A stretch of DNA of 64,000 bases, taken from contig SVDC01000006.1 of NCBI GenBank assembly GCA_015058045.1, forward strand, positions 1 to 64,000, given 5' to 3'. Origin of the DNA: Cellulosilyticum sp. Its GTDB lineage: Bacteria > Bacillota > Clostridia > Lachnospirales > Cellulosilyticaceae. Shown here piece after piece: positions 27,105 through 36,315 of the stretch (position 1 is its first letter; each line of letters begins with the position of its first letter). Position numbers and translations under genes: made by a program. Under the pieces are notes generated by a model that saw only the letters and a list, made by a program, of their open reading frames with translations, was not told the DNA's origin and made no database searches.

Positions 27105-27863
27105 TTAAATCAATTCAATTCCTCGAATAAACTCTAAAGTTTTAAAGCTTTTATCTATATAGTAAGGTACATAATATTCACCTATTTGATCCAGTTGTTT
27201 TTGAATCAATTTCGTTACTGTAAAATGATACAGCTGTTTCATCGGTGCGCTGAGTATATATTGCATGGTATACCTCGTGCTATAGCTTATACTCATTAAG
27301 TCTCCCATACCATATTTACAACTTTTACATACCAGCCCGCCTGTTTCCACCGAGAAAAAATAAGTCTCATCTTCCTCTTCTTTTAAAAGTTCACCACATT
27401 CAATGCAAGCTAAAAGCTGAGGTGCAAACCCTAATTCTCCTAATGCACGTAGCTCATAGATGCGCCTAATTAAATGATAATTTGCATTTTCTCTAGATAA
27501 CGCTTGCAAGGTTACCAAAGTCAGTCTTAAAAGCTCGGGTTGAGCAAGCATCGGCTGAGATACATGTTGTAAAAATTCCATGATATAACTCGCGTAACTC
27601 AGCCTCTCTAAATCATTTCGAATCCCATGAAACATTTCTATAATTTCAGCGTTTACCATACGATATGTATCTTTAAAAGAAGTTAAAATAAAATCACCGT
27701 ATACAAAGAGCTGCGTTGCAGAAGCAAACCCCCGATCTGCCTTTTTGGCTTTAGGTGCTAGTGCTTGAATCTTACCATATTCTTTAGTAAAGAGAGTGAC
27801 GTACTTGTCACTCTCTCCTACAATATATTCTTTTACTACTAAAGCTTTTGTCTTAATAATCAT
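27105..27863 (-). CDS. recO: DNA repair protein RecO
   Basis: This 252-residue protein loads RecA by binding RecR and single-stranded DNA in the RecF pathway. The N-terminal OB-fold starts IIKTKALVVKEYIVGESDKY and includes FTKEYGKIQALAPKAKK. The C-terminal part has the zinc finger CIECG ... CKSC, which is typical of Firmicutes RecO. Length is normal. It is the last gene of the conserved cluster that runs era-yqzL-recO in Bacillus and Clostridia. Confidence 0.94.
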   Translation of the reverse strand: MIIKTKALVVKEYIVGESDKYVTLFTKEYGKIQALAPKAKKADRGFASATQLFVYGDFILTSFKDTYRMVNAEIIEMFHGIRNDLERLSYASYIMEFLQHVSQPMLAQPELLRLTLVTLQALSRENANYHLIRRIYELRALGELGFAPQLLACIECGELLKEEEDETYFFSVETGGLVCKSCKYGMGDLMSISYSTRYTMQYILSAPMKQLYHFTVTKLIQKQLDQIGEYYVPYYIDKSFKTLEFIRGIELI

Positions 27864-27880
27864 ACCTTAATCATCCTATC

Positions 27881-28009
27881 TTATTCACCACATTTTGGCT
27901 CCTCAATACTACCTGGACTCTGACTTGCCGCTTCATAGGCTTTGTAGTTAAGATACATTCCTATATCACCTGTTGTTGTGAAGTAACTCCAAAATTCCTG
28001 TAACATCAT
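27881..28009 (-). CDS. yqzL: YqzL-like small protein
   Basis: I place the start at ATG 28009, with GGGGG five bases upstream, or alternatively at the ATG 3 bases further. This gives 42 residues reading MMLQEFWSYFTTTGDIGMYL and on. The pattern of an aromatic core followed by TGDI-x-x-YL is that of YqzL. In Bacillus, yqzL lies between era and recO, exactly as here (era ends 28130, recO begins 27863). Function is unknown. The upstream in-frame extension to 28063 has no ribosome site and is rejected. Confidence 0.8.
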   Translation of the reverse strand: MMLQEFWSYFTTTGDIGMYLNYKAYEAASQSPGSIEEPKCGE

Positions 28010-28129
28010 TCTAGCCCCCATTATGGTTGAATTTATAGCTATAATTATAGTTAAGATATGCAATTAAAGATAAATTATCCTATAAAAATATACCAATTCA
28101 CAAAGGCTTGACAACTTTATAAGATAGTG

Positions 28130-29038
28130 TTACATTAAATCCTTGTTGTTATAACCGTAGTTTTTAATAAGGAAATCACTATCGCGCCAGTTTTTCTTGA
28201 TTTTTACCCATAAAGTCAAATAAATTTTTGAACCTAATAGACGTTCAATATCATAACGCGCTTTCGTTCCAATAGACTTAATCATTTGGCCTTGTTTTCC
28301 AATGATAATACGTTTATGAGAATCTCTTTCACAAACAATAGTCGCCTCAATATCTACTACATGACCCTCTTCTCTTTTTTTCATTGTTTCAATTTCTACT
28401 GCAATTCCATGTGGAATTTCTTTATCTAAAAGGTGAAGGGCTTTTTCACGAATGATTTCAGCTACAATTTGACGCTCTGGCTGGTCTGTTAACATATCGC
28501 TTGGGAAGAACTGTGGTCCTTCTGGTAAATATTGTGGCATTGTTTTTAGAACAGCTTCTAAATTTAAACCTTCATAAGCAGAAATTGGAATAATTTCTTT
28601 AAAATCATAAGCTTTTCTATAAACATCAATCGTTTCTAGTACTGTTTCTTTAGACACACTATCAATTTTATTAATACATAGGAATACTGGTGTATCAATT
28701 TGTTTTAAACGTTCCATAATCTCTTCATCTAATTTACCAATGAAAGGATCCGCTTCTACTAAGTAAAAAACAACATCTACTTCATTTAAAGTAGTAATAG
28801 CAGATTTCACCATAAATTCTCCTAATTTATTTTTTGGTGTATGAATTCCTGGTGTATCAATAAAGACTGCTTGAAAATCTTCTGTTGTCAGTACTGTTTG
28901 AATACGGTTACGTGTCGTTTGTGGCTTATTAGACATAATGGCAATCTTTTCTCCAATAAGCTGGTTCATTAATGTAGATTTCCCTACGTTTGGTCTTCCA
29001 ATAATAGAGACAAATCCTGATCTAAATGTTTCTTTCAT
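28130..29038 (-). CDS. era: GTPase Era
   Basis: This 302-residue GTPase binds 16S rRNA and helps assemble the small ribosomal subunit. The G1 motif GRPNVGKST is at 14-22, G3 is DTPGIH near 61-66, and G4 is NKID near 121-124. The C-terminal KH domain carries IIIGKQGQMIKSIGTKAR. Length is normal. It follows cdd by 7 bases in the conserved cluster, and the order ybeY-cdd-era matches many Firmicutes. Confidence 0.97.
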   Translation of the reverse strand: MKETFRSGFVSIIGRPNVGKSTLMNQLIGEKIAIMSNKPQTTRNRIQTVLTTEDFQAVFIDTPGIHTPKNKLGEFMVKSAITTLNEVDVVFYLVEADPFIGKLDEEIMERLKQIDTPVFLCINKIDSVSKETVLETIDVYRKAYDFKEIIPISAYEGLNLEAVLKTMPQYLPEGPQFFPSDMLTDQPERQIVAEIIREKALHLLDKEIPHGIAVEIETMKKREEGHVVDIEATIVCERDSHKRIIIGKQGQMIKSIGTKARYDIERLLGSKIYLTLWVKIKKNWRDSDFLIKNYGYNNKDLM

Positions 29039-29045
29039 ATTTTAT

Positions 29046-29450
29046 TTATTCCTCTCCTAATAAGTCAACTTTAGTAAAACTATATGGGAACATCTTTTCT
29101 AATGGTACGATTTGTATTTCGTCTTGCCCATTTTCAAAAATAAATTCGCCTTCTTTCATAAATTCTGCGATAACTTGTCTACAAATACCACATGGATAAG
29201 TAAATTCTTTTCCACTAGATACAATAGCAATTGCTTTAATTTCTTTTTCACCTTCAGATACAGCTTTAAAAATAGCTGTACGTTCAGCGCAGTTTGTTGC
29301 CCCATATGAGGCATTCTCAATGTTACAACCTGTATATATTTTTCCACTACTCATTAAAACAGCAGCACCCACCTTAAAGTTTGAATAGGGTGCATATGCA
29401 CGTTCCATTGCCTCATTAGCATGTTTTAACAATTCTTTATGATTTATCAT
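29046..29450 (-). CDS. cdd: Cytidine deaminase
   Basis: This 134-residue enzyme deaminates cytidine and deoxycytidine to uridine forms in pyrimidine salvage. The zinc site is complete: NCAERTAI with Cys 54 and catalytic Glu 56, and PCGICRQV with Cys 87 and Cys 90. The substrate-binding SNFKVGAAVL and NIENASYG segments are intact. It lies 12 bases after ybeY. In Bacillus a dgkA gene separates them; here dgkA is absent from the cluster. Confidence 0.96.
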   Translation of the reverse strand: MINHKELLKHANEAMERAYAPYSNFKVGAAVLMSSGKIYTGCNIENASYGATNCAERTAIFKAVSEGEKEIKAIAIVSSGKEFTYPCGICRQVIAEFMKEGEFIFENGQDEIQIVPLEKMFPYSFTKVDLLGEE

Positions 29451-29462
29451 GTGGTCATCCCC

Positions 29463-29963
29463 TTATCGTAATATGGATAAATATTGTAACACACTTTCTT
29501 GCTTTGTAAACATATTTTTTTCATCTTCTGGTGTCATATGATCATATCCAAGCAAATGAAGCATGCTATGAGCTACTAAAAAACAAACTTCTCTTTCTAA
29601 ACTATGACCATAATTTTCCGCTTGTTCCTTGGCTTTTTCATCACATAAAATAATATCGCCAAGCATCACTTCTTCTGTGTCATAATTCACACAACTACTA
29701 AAATCCACAGTATCCCAGTTAATATATCCAATTCTTTCTGCATCTATTTGCGGAAAAGATAAGACATCCGTAGGACGATCAATCTCTCGATGTTCCTTAT
29801 TAATTTCATGAATGGTTTTTGAGTCCACAACAGATAAACTCACTTCCACTTCATAAGGCACTTCTTCCTCATCTAAACATCTGTTAATCACACTTTCTAC
29901 CTTCTCATAAAGCCCAGGATTTTTTTCAAAAAAACCTGTTTCATCTTCTAAATAAATTGTCAT
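29463..29963 (-). CDS. ybeY: rRNA maturation factor YbeY
   Basis: This 166-residue metalloprotein acts in 16S rRNA 3-prime-end maturation and ribosome quality control. The zinc-binding signature HSMLHLLGYDH lies at residues 132-142, supplying three His ligands. The upstream segment INKEHREIDRPTDVLSFPQ is the family hallmark. Its start overlaps the pgpH stop by four bases, so the genes are translationally coupled. Confidence 0.95.
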   Translation of the reverse strand: MTIYLEDETGFFEKNPGLYEKVESVINRCLDEEEVPYEVEVSLSVVDSKTIHEINKEHREIDRPTDVLSFPQIDAERIGYINWDTVDFSSCVNYDTEEVMLGDIILCDEKAKEQAENYGHSLEREVCFLVAHSMLHLLGYDHMTPEDEKNMFTKQESVLQYLSILR

Positions 29964-32008
29964 TTCTTTTCATTCCTTTCTGGATAAGCAATACGTTGAT
30001 GATACATACCTGTTAACATTTTAGTAAAGGATTCAATAATTTTATCTAAATCTGAAATGTAAAGCTGGCATTCATCTAATTGACCTTCATCTAACTTCTG
30101 TTTTACACTTTTTCTTACCACATCTTCTATTTGAATTTCTTTTCCTAATTTATCTTGCATAGCTCTTGTTGTAGCTTCCACAATATCTGCAAGCATTACC
30201 AGTGCGGCTTCCTTAGTTTGTGGTTTTGGTCCTGGATAAGAAAAATCCTGTTCACTAATAAGATCATTGGATTCTTTTTGGGCTTTAACATAAAAGTATT
30301 GCATCACGCCTGTCCCATGATGTTGAAGAATAAAATCTTTAATGTAATGTGGTAAATGATACTCTTCAGCTAAAGTAAGACCTGATGTTACATGAGATAC
30401 AATAACCTCATAACTTTCTTTAGGTGTCATATAATCATGTGGATTAGTACTGCCTTGATTTTCTTTAAAATAATTACTACAAGTTAGTTTACCTATATCA
30501 TGATAATAGCCCCCTACTCTCGTAAGTAGCGGGTTTGCCTCTACACTAGTTGCAGCTGCTTCAGCTAAGTTGGCCACAAGTAAACTATGATAATATGTTC
30601 CTGTTGCTTCTAATAACAAGCGCTTTAAAACAGGCTGATTAGGATTTGTCAGTTCTAAAAGTTGCATAGGCGTAACAAAGTCAAATAACGCTTCAAACAT
30701 TGGTAGTGCCCCAATAACTGCTACAACTGAAATCATGCCCACAATAAAGGCAACTAGACCTTCTGAAATCACCGTCATTGTTAAAGCTGATCCAATTAAA
30801 AGTTTAAGCGCAATATATAAAACAAACTGAGCACCACCTACATATAGGCCATTCATAACTGTTCTTGTTCGTTCTTGCATCTTAGTAACAATTAAAGTAC
30901 TAACCACCCCTGAGATTAGGAAATACAAAATAAATATAATATCTCCCTTAAAAATCGTTGCCGAAAAAACAACGATTAATACATGTGTTATTAAAGCAAC
31001 ATGCGCTCCCATGGCAAAGGCAATCACCATACAAGCAATACTTAATGGTAAATAGACAAATGAAACACCTAAAAAAGCTCTAGTCATCAACATTGCTAAA
31101 CTGATTAAAATAAATATTAAACTTAAATACTTCTCTCGCTTTTTAGAAGGCAATTCATTATTTCTATATAAATAAATCTTATAGAGATAATAATAAAACA
31201 AACTACCAGTTAATAAAATAAAAAGTATCACCCCTATATATTGTATATAGCGACTACTTCGATCGGTTTCTAAATAACCTACTTTTTCAAGAAGTTTATA
31301 GCCTTCCTCTGTCACTCTAGAGCCTTTTTCAATAATTTTCTCTTGTGCTAAAACATATACCGGGTCCACTTTATCTTGAGCTAGCTTTTTCTTCTCATTA
31401 GTAGCCACCTCATCTACAACAACATTAGGTTCTATCACATTATTAATAATATCCTCTGTAATTCTCTTCATAGCCGTACTTAAGTTTTCTTCTTCAACTG
31501 CCATACGAATCTCTATACTTTTATTACTATCTTCTACTGAAATCCCATCGCTAAGTAGATTACTTGTTACCTCAATACATACCTCTTTCATCACTGTCAA
31601 GCTTTCACTATCTGCATTAAGTAGCGTAGCATACTGCTCATTATATAGTCCAATAGGAGACAGTTCACTTAATATTTCTACTGGTGTCTTTTCTAACTTC
31701 TCTGCTAAATCCGTTGTTTGTACAGTGTGAATATAATCAAAAAAAGTTTCAATATTATTAATAGCCTTTTCTTGAATCGTGCTATCTTTTTTATATTCAG
31801 GTTCTACTGCAGCCTCAGCTTCTTGTTTTTTTCTCAGCGTCGCCAGTTCATTTTCTACTTGAAAGGGTGCATAAACGGTTTCCTTAGCAATTTCCCCTAA
31901 TTGAAGCGATACTCTTTTGGTAAAAAAATTCCCTGACAAAATGCAAATAAAAGTAATGACCACAGTAAGACCTGCAAATAACATCCACTTATAATTTTGA
32001 TTTTTCAT
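29960..32008 (-). CDS. pgpH: PgpH/YqfF cyclic di-AMP phosphodiesterase, 7TM-HD
   Basis: This 682-residue membrane protein is expected to cleave cyclic di-AMP. An N-terminal membrane segment (about 9-28) is followed by an extracellular domain of about 230 residues. A cluster of seven membrane segments covers about 265-445. The cytoplasmic HD domain carries RVGGYYHDIGKL, then HVTSGLTLAEEYHLP and QHHGTG. This architecture and its position next to phoH and ybeY match YqfF of Bacillus. The gene order phoH-pgpH-ybeY is conserved. Confidence 0.92.
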   Translation of the reverse strand: MKNQNYKWMLFAGLTVVITFICILSGNFFTKRVSLQLGEIAKETVYAPFQVENELATLRKKQEAEAAVEPEYKKDSTIQEKAINNIETFFDYIHTVQTTDLAEKLEKTPVEILSELSPIGLYNEQYATLLNADSESLTVMKEVCIEVTSNLLSDGISVEDSNKSIEIRMAVEEENLSTAMKRITEDIINNVIEPNVVVDEVATNEKKKLAQDKVDPVYVLAQEKIIEKGSRVTEEGYKLLEKVGYLETDRSSRYIQYIGVILFILLTGSLFYYYLYKIYLYRNNELPSKKREKYLSLIFILISLAMLMTRAFLGVSFVYLPLSIACMVIAFAMGAHVALITHVLIVVFSATIFKGDIIFILYFLISGVVSTLIVTKMQERTRTVMNGLYVGGAQFVLYIALKLLIGSALTMTVISEGLVAFIVGMISVVAVIGALPMFEALFDFVTPMQLLELTNPNQPVLKRLLLEATGTYYHSLLVANLAEAAATSVEANPLLTRVGGYYHDIGKLTCSNYFKENQGSTNPHDYMTPKESYEVIVSHVTSGLTLAEEYHLPHYIKDFILQHHGTGVMQYFYVKAQKESNDLISEQDFSYPGPKPQTKEAALVMLADIVEATTRAMQDKLGKEIQIEDVVRKSVKQKLDEGQLDECQLYISDLDKIIESFTKMLTGMYHQRIAYPERNEKK

Positions 32009-32035
32009 CTTTCGTCCCCCTCATACACTTCTTTT

Positions 32036-32995
32036 TTACGCCTTATGTTCAAAAGCATCATATGCTTCAACAATACGCTGTACGATAGGGTGTCTTACCA
32101 CATCTTTTTGTGATAAATAAGTAAAACCTATACCTTCAACACCTTCTAAAACCTTCATTGCATGCTTTAGACCACTCATCTCATGATGTGGTAAGTCCAC
32201 TTGTGTTAAATCTCCTGTAATAACTACTTTAGAATTAAAACCAATACGTGTTAAAAACATTTTCATCTGTGGCGAAGTTGTATTTTGTGCCTCATCTAAT
32301 ACAATAAAGGCATTATTTAATGTACGTCCTCTCATGTAAGCTAGAGGCGCAACTTCAATAAGCCCTTTCTCCATATTCTTCTCAAAGTTTTCAGGCCCCA
32401 TAATCTCAAAAAGAGCATCATATAGAGGACGTAAGTAAGGATCTACTTTACTTTGTAAATCCCCAGGTAAAAAACCTAGCTTTTCACCTGCTTCGATAGC
32501 TGGCCTTGTTAAAATAATCTTATTTACCTCATTTTTGCGAAAAGCATTCACTGCCATAGCCATGGCTAAATAGGTTTTTCCTGTTCCAGCAGGACCAATT
32601 CCAAAAACAACTGTATTCTTTTTTATTTTTTGAATATATTCTGTTTGTCCTAATGTTTTACACTTAATTGGCTTACCTAAATGGGTTAGCGTTACGGTAT
32701 GGGTTTCTAACTGTCCAAGCTCCTCTTCCTTTTTAGTTCCTACTAAATCCATAATATATTTAACACGTTGCTGATCAATAGATTCTCCCTTTTCTGCCAG
32801 CTTAAAAAGCTTCTTTAAAACTTTAACCGCTAGTGTTACATTTTCCCCTTCTCCTATTACTTTAACCTTATCATTACGTAATACAATTTCAACCTGCATA
32901 TTCTTTTCTATTAAAATAGTGTGGGCATCAAACTGTCCAAATACACTAGCAACATCATATGCAGGTACATCTAGTTCTTTTTCTATTTTACTCAT
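32036..32995 (-). CDS. phoH: PhoH-like ATPase
   Basis: This 319-residue ATPase has a P-loop GPAGTGKT and Walker B FIVLDEAQN, with the conserved PGDLQSKVDPYLRPLYDAL and GDLTQVDLP segments. The family is related to the helicase core and is often linked to RNA metabolism; the exact role is not settled. It overlaps the yqfD stop by eight bases, so the two are likely coupled. The N-terminal 120 residues form a small KH-like region, usual for this group. Confidence 0.93.
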   Translation of the reverse strand: MSKIEKELDVPAYDVASVFGQFDAHTILIEKNMQVEIVLRNDKVKVIGEGENVTLAVKVLKKLFKLAEKGESIDQQRVKYIMDLVGTKKEEELGQLETHTVTLTHLGKPIKCKTLGQTEYIQKIKKNTVVFGIGPAGTGKTYLAMAMAVNAFRKNEVNKIILTRPAIEAGEKLGFLPGDLQSKVDPYLRPLYDALFEIMGPENFEKNMEKGLIEVAPLAYMRGRTLNNAFIVLDEAQNTTSPQMKMFLTRIGFNSKVVITGDLTQVDLPHHEMSGLKHAMKVLEGVEGIGFTYLSQKDVVRHPIVQRIVEAYDAFEHKA

Positions 32996-34226
32996 TTAAC
33001 GTTTCTCCTTTATCTTGCATCTCTATATTATTTTCTACTGGATAACCTATTTCTTCTTCTACCACAATATAAAGTGTTCCTGTAATCTGGGTGTCAACCT
33101 GCTTAAAATAAGCTTCACGTTTTAAAATTGTTGCCTGTTTCCCTAAACTAAGACTAATCTCTTTCCACATATTCGATAAGAGTAAATCCTCAGCTTCCTC
33201 TTTTGTCAAAGTATAATAACTAGGGATATAACCTATTTGAGTTTGTACTTCAATCCCAAAGGGCAACGGGAAAAGTTTTGTGATTCTTAGTTGATGTAAT
33301 GTATACATCGTATCAGCGGTACCCTCTAACGGTTTTTGTTTAAAAAGTGTCAATTCCTTATCGAATATTTTTAAAACATACTTTTTGCTTGTTTCTTCCT
33401 GATATTGCTTTTCTACCTGTTCTAAGTTCATTGTCTTGGTTAAACTATAAATCGTCTTACCACGAACAATCGCCTTTGCCATTGTATAATATAAACTTGG
33501 GTCCTCTTCACCTTTTGGCATTTCACCTGCTACTAACATGTCCCCTTTTTTGACAATGTCTCCCGCTTTAACCATAGGTTTTCCCTTTTCCACGGCAATG
33601 TATGTAATAAGTGCATCTCTTTTTGCAATAAGAGATCTGGGATTAACCTGCTTTTCATTCATCGTAGGGGGAAGGACACTTTCTGCTATATGAACTACCA
33701 TGCGTGTCCCTTCATAGTCTACACCTACCCAAATAATATCTGGGTATTGCTTTAGCAAAATGGCTTCAGCTGTACGCAAATTCATTTTCATCTTCATTTT
33801 TCCAGTTCCATAGCCATTACTTTCTAATGTAGAAATCACATCCATACTGCTAATGCGAGTGTTTCCTTCTACTTCTACAAGCCAGACAAATGAAGAAAGT
33901 AGCCATAACATCATGACAAATAATCCTATTCCAAACAGAAATAATTTACGCTTTTTATAACGATATGTAAAAAACGGAAGCCCACATTTTTCTATAATCT
34001 TCAATCTGCTCCTCGTTTTATGTGCATCATATTTCATTGCTTTAAAGTTTTCAATTGATGTGCAAAACTGAATGTAATCACCTTTTCTTTGCACATGCCA
34101 TATATCTATACCATGGTAAGTGACCAAATTTAGGAATTTTTCACCACTTACTCCATGTACTTCTACTATAACATACCCCTTTAAATAATGCCATAATGAT
34201 AAAAGCAAAGTTTCTCCCCCTTTCAT
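32988..34226 (-). CDS. yqfD: Sporulation protein YqfD
   Basis: This 412-residue protein is made during sporulation in Bacillus and is linked to forespore engulfment-stage gene sets. The family start LLLSLWHYLKGYVIVEVHG is clear. A TTG seven codons in is an alternative start with GGGGGAG before it. A single membrane segment lies near 90-110 (LFLFGIGLFVMMLWLLSSFV). An extended soluble, probably external, domain follows. It overlaps the yqfC stop by four bases. Its role as a sporulation gene is based on the family. Confidence 0.9.
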   Translation of the reverse strand: MKGGETLLLSLWHYLKGYVIVEVHGVSGEKFLNLVTYHGIDIWHVQRKGDYIQFCTSIENFKAMKYDAHKTRSRLKIIEKCGLPFFTYRYKKRKLFLFGIGLFVMMLWLLSSFVWLVEVEGNTRISSMDVISTLESNGYGTGKMKMKMNLRTAEAILLKQYPDIIWVGVDYEGTRMVVHIAESVLPPTMNEKQVNPRSLIAKRDALITYIAVEKGKPMVKAGDIVKKGDMLVAGEMPKGEEDPSLYYTMAKAIVRGKTIYSLTKTMNLEQVEKQYQEETSKKYVLKIFDKELTLFKQKPLEGTADTMYTLHQLRITKLFPLPFGIEVQTQIGYIPSYYTLTKEEAEDLLLSNMWKEISLSLGKQATILKREAYFKQVDTQITGTLYIVVEEEIGYPVENNIEMQDKGETLNE

Positions 34227-34513
34227 ACTACAAAGCTTATTTGTATAATTGTCCCCTTAATGGTAATATAATCAGCTGTCATTTTCTGTGCTTCTAAATC
34301 TGCTCCATGAATTACTAAAATGCCACACTTAGTACTTAACCTTATCATTTGAGAAGTATATTCTAGAATTCCACCAAAATTTTCTACTTTTATTTCTTGA
34401 TTACCCGACATTACAATCTGCGGAAAATCACTTACCACTTCAGGTGGCACATCAAGTAGCTTGGTAAGTTGACCCTTTAAGCCTTCTTGACTCCGATTTT
34501 TTTTTCGCTTCAT
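34223..34513 (-). CDS. yqfC: Sporulation protein YqfC
   Basis: This 96-residue protein carries the YabP/YqfC pattern, with LTKLLDVPPEVVSDFPQI and then a beta-rich core with VENFGGILEYTSQMIRL. YqfC and YqfD are encoded together in endospore formers and are members of sporulation regulons in Bacillus. It is the first gene of the run that continues with yqfD-phoH-pgpH. Function is not defined in detail. The ribosome site is GGGGG-type, nine bases before the ATG. Confidence 0.88.
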   Translation of the reverse strand: MKRKKNRSQEGLKGQLTKLLDVPPEVVSDFPQIVMSGNQEIKVENFGGILEYTSQMIRLSTKCGILVIHGADLEAQKMTADYITIKGTIIQISFVV

Positions 34514-34587
34514 TACATACAGCCCCCTTATAATTTATATTTATGCAATAGGACGGGCAAGTAGAAGTAAAAAGCCTAACGAGGCAC

Positions 34588-34629
34588 AAAAAAACACCCA
34601 AAAAGCTTTGACACTTTTTGGGTGTTTTC
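34588..34629 (-). terminator. Rho-independent terminator of the sugar-binding lipoprotein gene
   Basis: The stem AAACACCCAAAAAG / CTTTTTGGGTGTTT with a short loop is followed by a T run on the minus strand. It lies 32 bases after the stop of the gene at 34661. Confidence 0.9.
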
Positions 34630-34660
34630 TATGACCTAATAAAAGTAGTTATATGACATA

Positions 34661-36241
34661 TTAGCCTCTCCAAGCATCTAATTGAGCTTGTTTATCAGCA
34701 ATAATATCATCTACACCAGCTGCTTTTAATGATTCAATAAATTCTGGAAGTACAGTTTCAGGATCTACTGCACCTGTTTCTAAAGATGGCATATATTGTT
34801 TCCAAACATTTGTACATTGAGCAATTTGAGATTGTACTTCACCTGATTGATAAATGAATCCAAGTGTTTGTGTATTTGTAGCTGAGTTATTGAATTCTTC
34901 AAATTTATCCCATTTCTCAGCTCCAAGTGGTTCTGAATCCCATACATAGTTGATTAATTGGTTACCTAATGCCCAACCGCTGTTTACACTATATTTACTA
35001 TAGTTTGGTCCTTGAGAAATAATATTATCTGTACCTTCAACTTTTGTATAGTGTTCGCCTTCAATACCAAAGTTAATTAAGTTATTGAAGGCTGGATCTG
35101 TATTAAATAATTCAAGAAGCATTAAAGCTCTTTCTGGATTTTTAGAAGTTGAAGAAATTGCTTCCATAGATCCTGTTGTTTCTCTATTAGAGATAACTGG
35201 AGCTGTTAATTCAATTTGCATATAGTCATGACCAAATGTTTGAGCTTCTTCTGATGCTTTTCCTGGTTTTAAAGAACGAACAGCAGCAAAGATTTTACCA
35301 GCTTTTTGGTCTACTTGATAATCTGTGATAGATGGTGCATCTTGACGGATATAGCCAGCTTTGTAGAATTTATTCATTAATTGGAATAACTCTTTCATTT
35401 CTGGTTTTTCAACTTGGTTGAATACAACTGAAGCATCATCATTGTATACTGCACCTGGCATAGAGTCAGAACCAATATAGTCGTAGTCAAGAAGTCTCTT
35501 AGCAGATTCACCTTCACAAGCTTCAAGAGCATACATACCTGGTTCATTTTCTTTAATAGTTTGGAAGAATGGTTCCATATCAGCTAATGTTTTTACATTA
35601 GAGAAATCCATTTGGTATTTGTCAGCAATATCTTTACGGATTACGAGACCCCATTGGTGAGCTTTTTCTTTGTTAGCTGGGATTGCATAGTTTCTACCAC
35701 CAATTTGAGAACCTAAAACAAAGCCATCACCAAGAAGTGCTTTTGTTTTTGGTGCATATTGATCAAGCATTTCTGTAATATCAACATAAGCGCCTTTACC
35801 AGCTTGTGTCGTATAATCATTACACCAGTTACATGTGAAACAAATATCAAACTCTTCACCAGAGTTAATCATTGTGTTCATTTTTTCTGGGAATGTACCA
35901 AAGTCAAAGAAATACATTTTTAATTCGCAATTTAAATCTGTATTTTCTGCAATATATTGATTTGCAGCTGCTTCTACTTTTGCTAAATCTTCTGGTTCTG
36001 TAGCACCTGCTTGGTACCAAGTAATTGTTACTTTTTCTGATAAATCTACACCACTTGCGGCAGTTTCTGTAGCTTCACTTTCTGCTGGAGCTGTGCTTTC
36101 TTCTGTTGTTGCACTACTTTCTGCTGGTGTGCTACTTGCATCTGTTTGAGCAGATTGATTTCCACCACAACCAGTTACTGCCATACTTGCTACACAAGCC
36201 ATTCCTGCAATAATTGCTAAACTTTTTTTTGCTAATTTCAT
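34661..36241 (-). CDS. ABC sugar-type substrate-binding lipoprotein (LplA-like, DUF3502)
   Basis: This encodes 526 residues. I chose ATG 36241, with AGGAGGAG five bases upstream. A basic N-terminus and hydrophobic segment end in the lipobox AVTGC with Cys 25. A Ser/Thr/Glu-rich linker follows. The binding domain has the family pattern of LplA-type proteins, with MINSGEEFDICFTCNWCNDY and ASGVDLSEKVTITWYQAG at its start. It supplies substrate to the two permeases upstream. The sugar is unknown; oligosaccharides or glycan fragments are usual. Confidence 0.9.
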   Translation of the reverse strand: MKLAKKSLAIIAGMACVASMAVTGCGGNQSAQTDASSTPAESSATTEESTAPAESEATETAASGVDLSEKVTITWYQAGATEPEDLAKVEAAANQYIAENTDLNCELKMYFFDFGTFPEKMNTMINSGEEFDICFTCNWCNDYTTQAGKGAYVDITEMLDQYAPKTKALLGDGFVLGSQIGGRNYAIPANKEKAHQWGLVIRKDIADKYQMDFSNVKTLADMEPFFQTIKENEPGMYALEACEGESAKRLLDYDYIGSDSMPGAVYNDDASVVFNQVEKPEMKELFQLMNKFYKAGYIRQDAPSITDYQVDQKAGKIFAAVRSLKPGKASEEAQTFGHDYMQIELTAPVISNRETTGSMEAISSTSKNPERALMLLELFNTDPAFNNLINFGIEGEHYTKVEGTDNIISQGPNYSKYSVNSGWALGNQLINYVWDSEPLGAEKWDKFEEFNNSATNTQTLGFIYQSGEVQSQIAQCTNVWKQYMPSLETGAVDPETVLPEFIESLKAAGVDDIIADKQAQLDAWRG

Positions 36242-36315
36242 AAAATCTCCTCCTAAATATGATTTAAATCTTTTAAACATACTTTGAAATAAAATGAAAA
36301 TTTATATTAAACCAT

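Noticed and set aside
28010..28063. Longer start for the YqzL-like protein
   Set aside because: The added residues lack a ribosome site and do not fit the short YqzL length.
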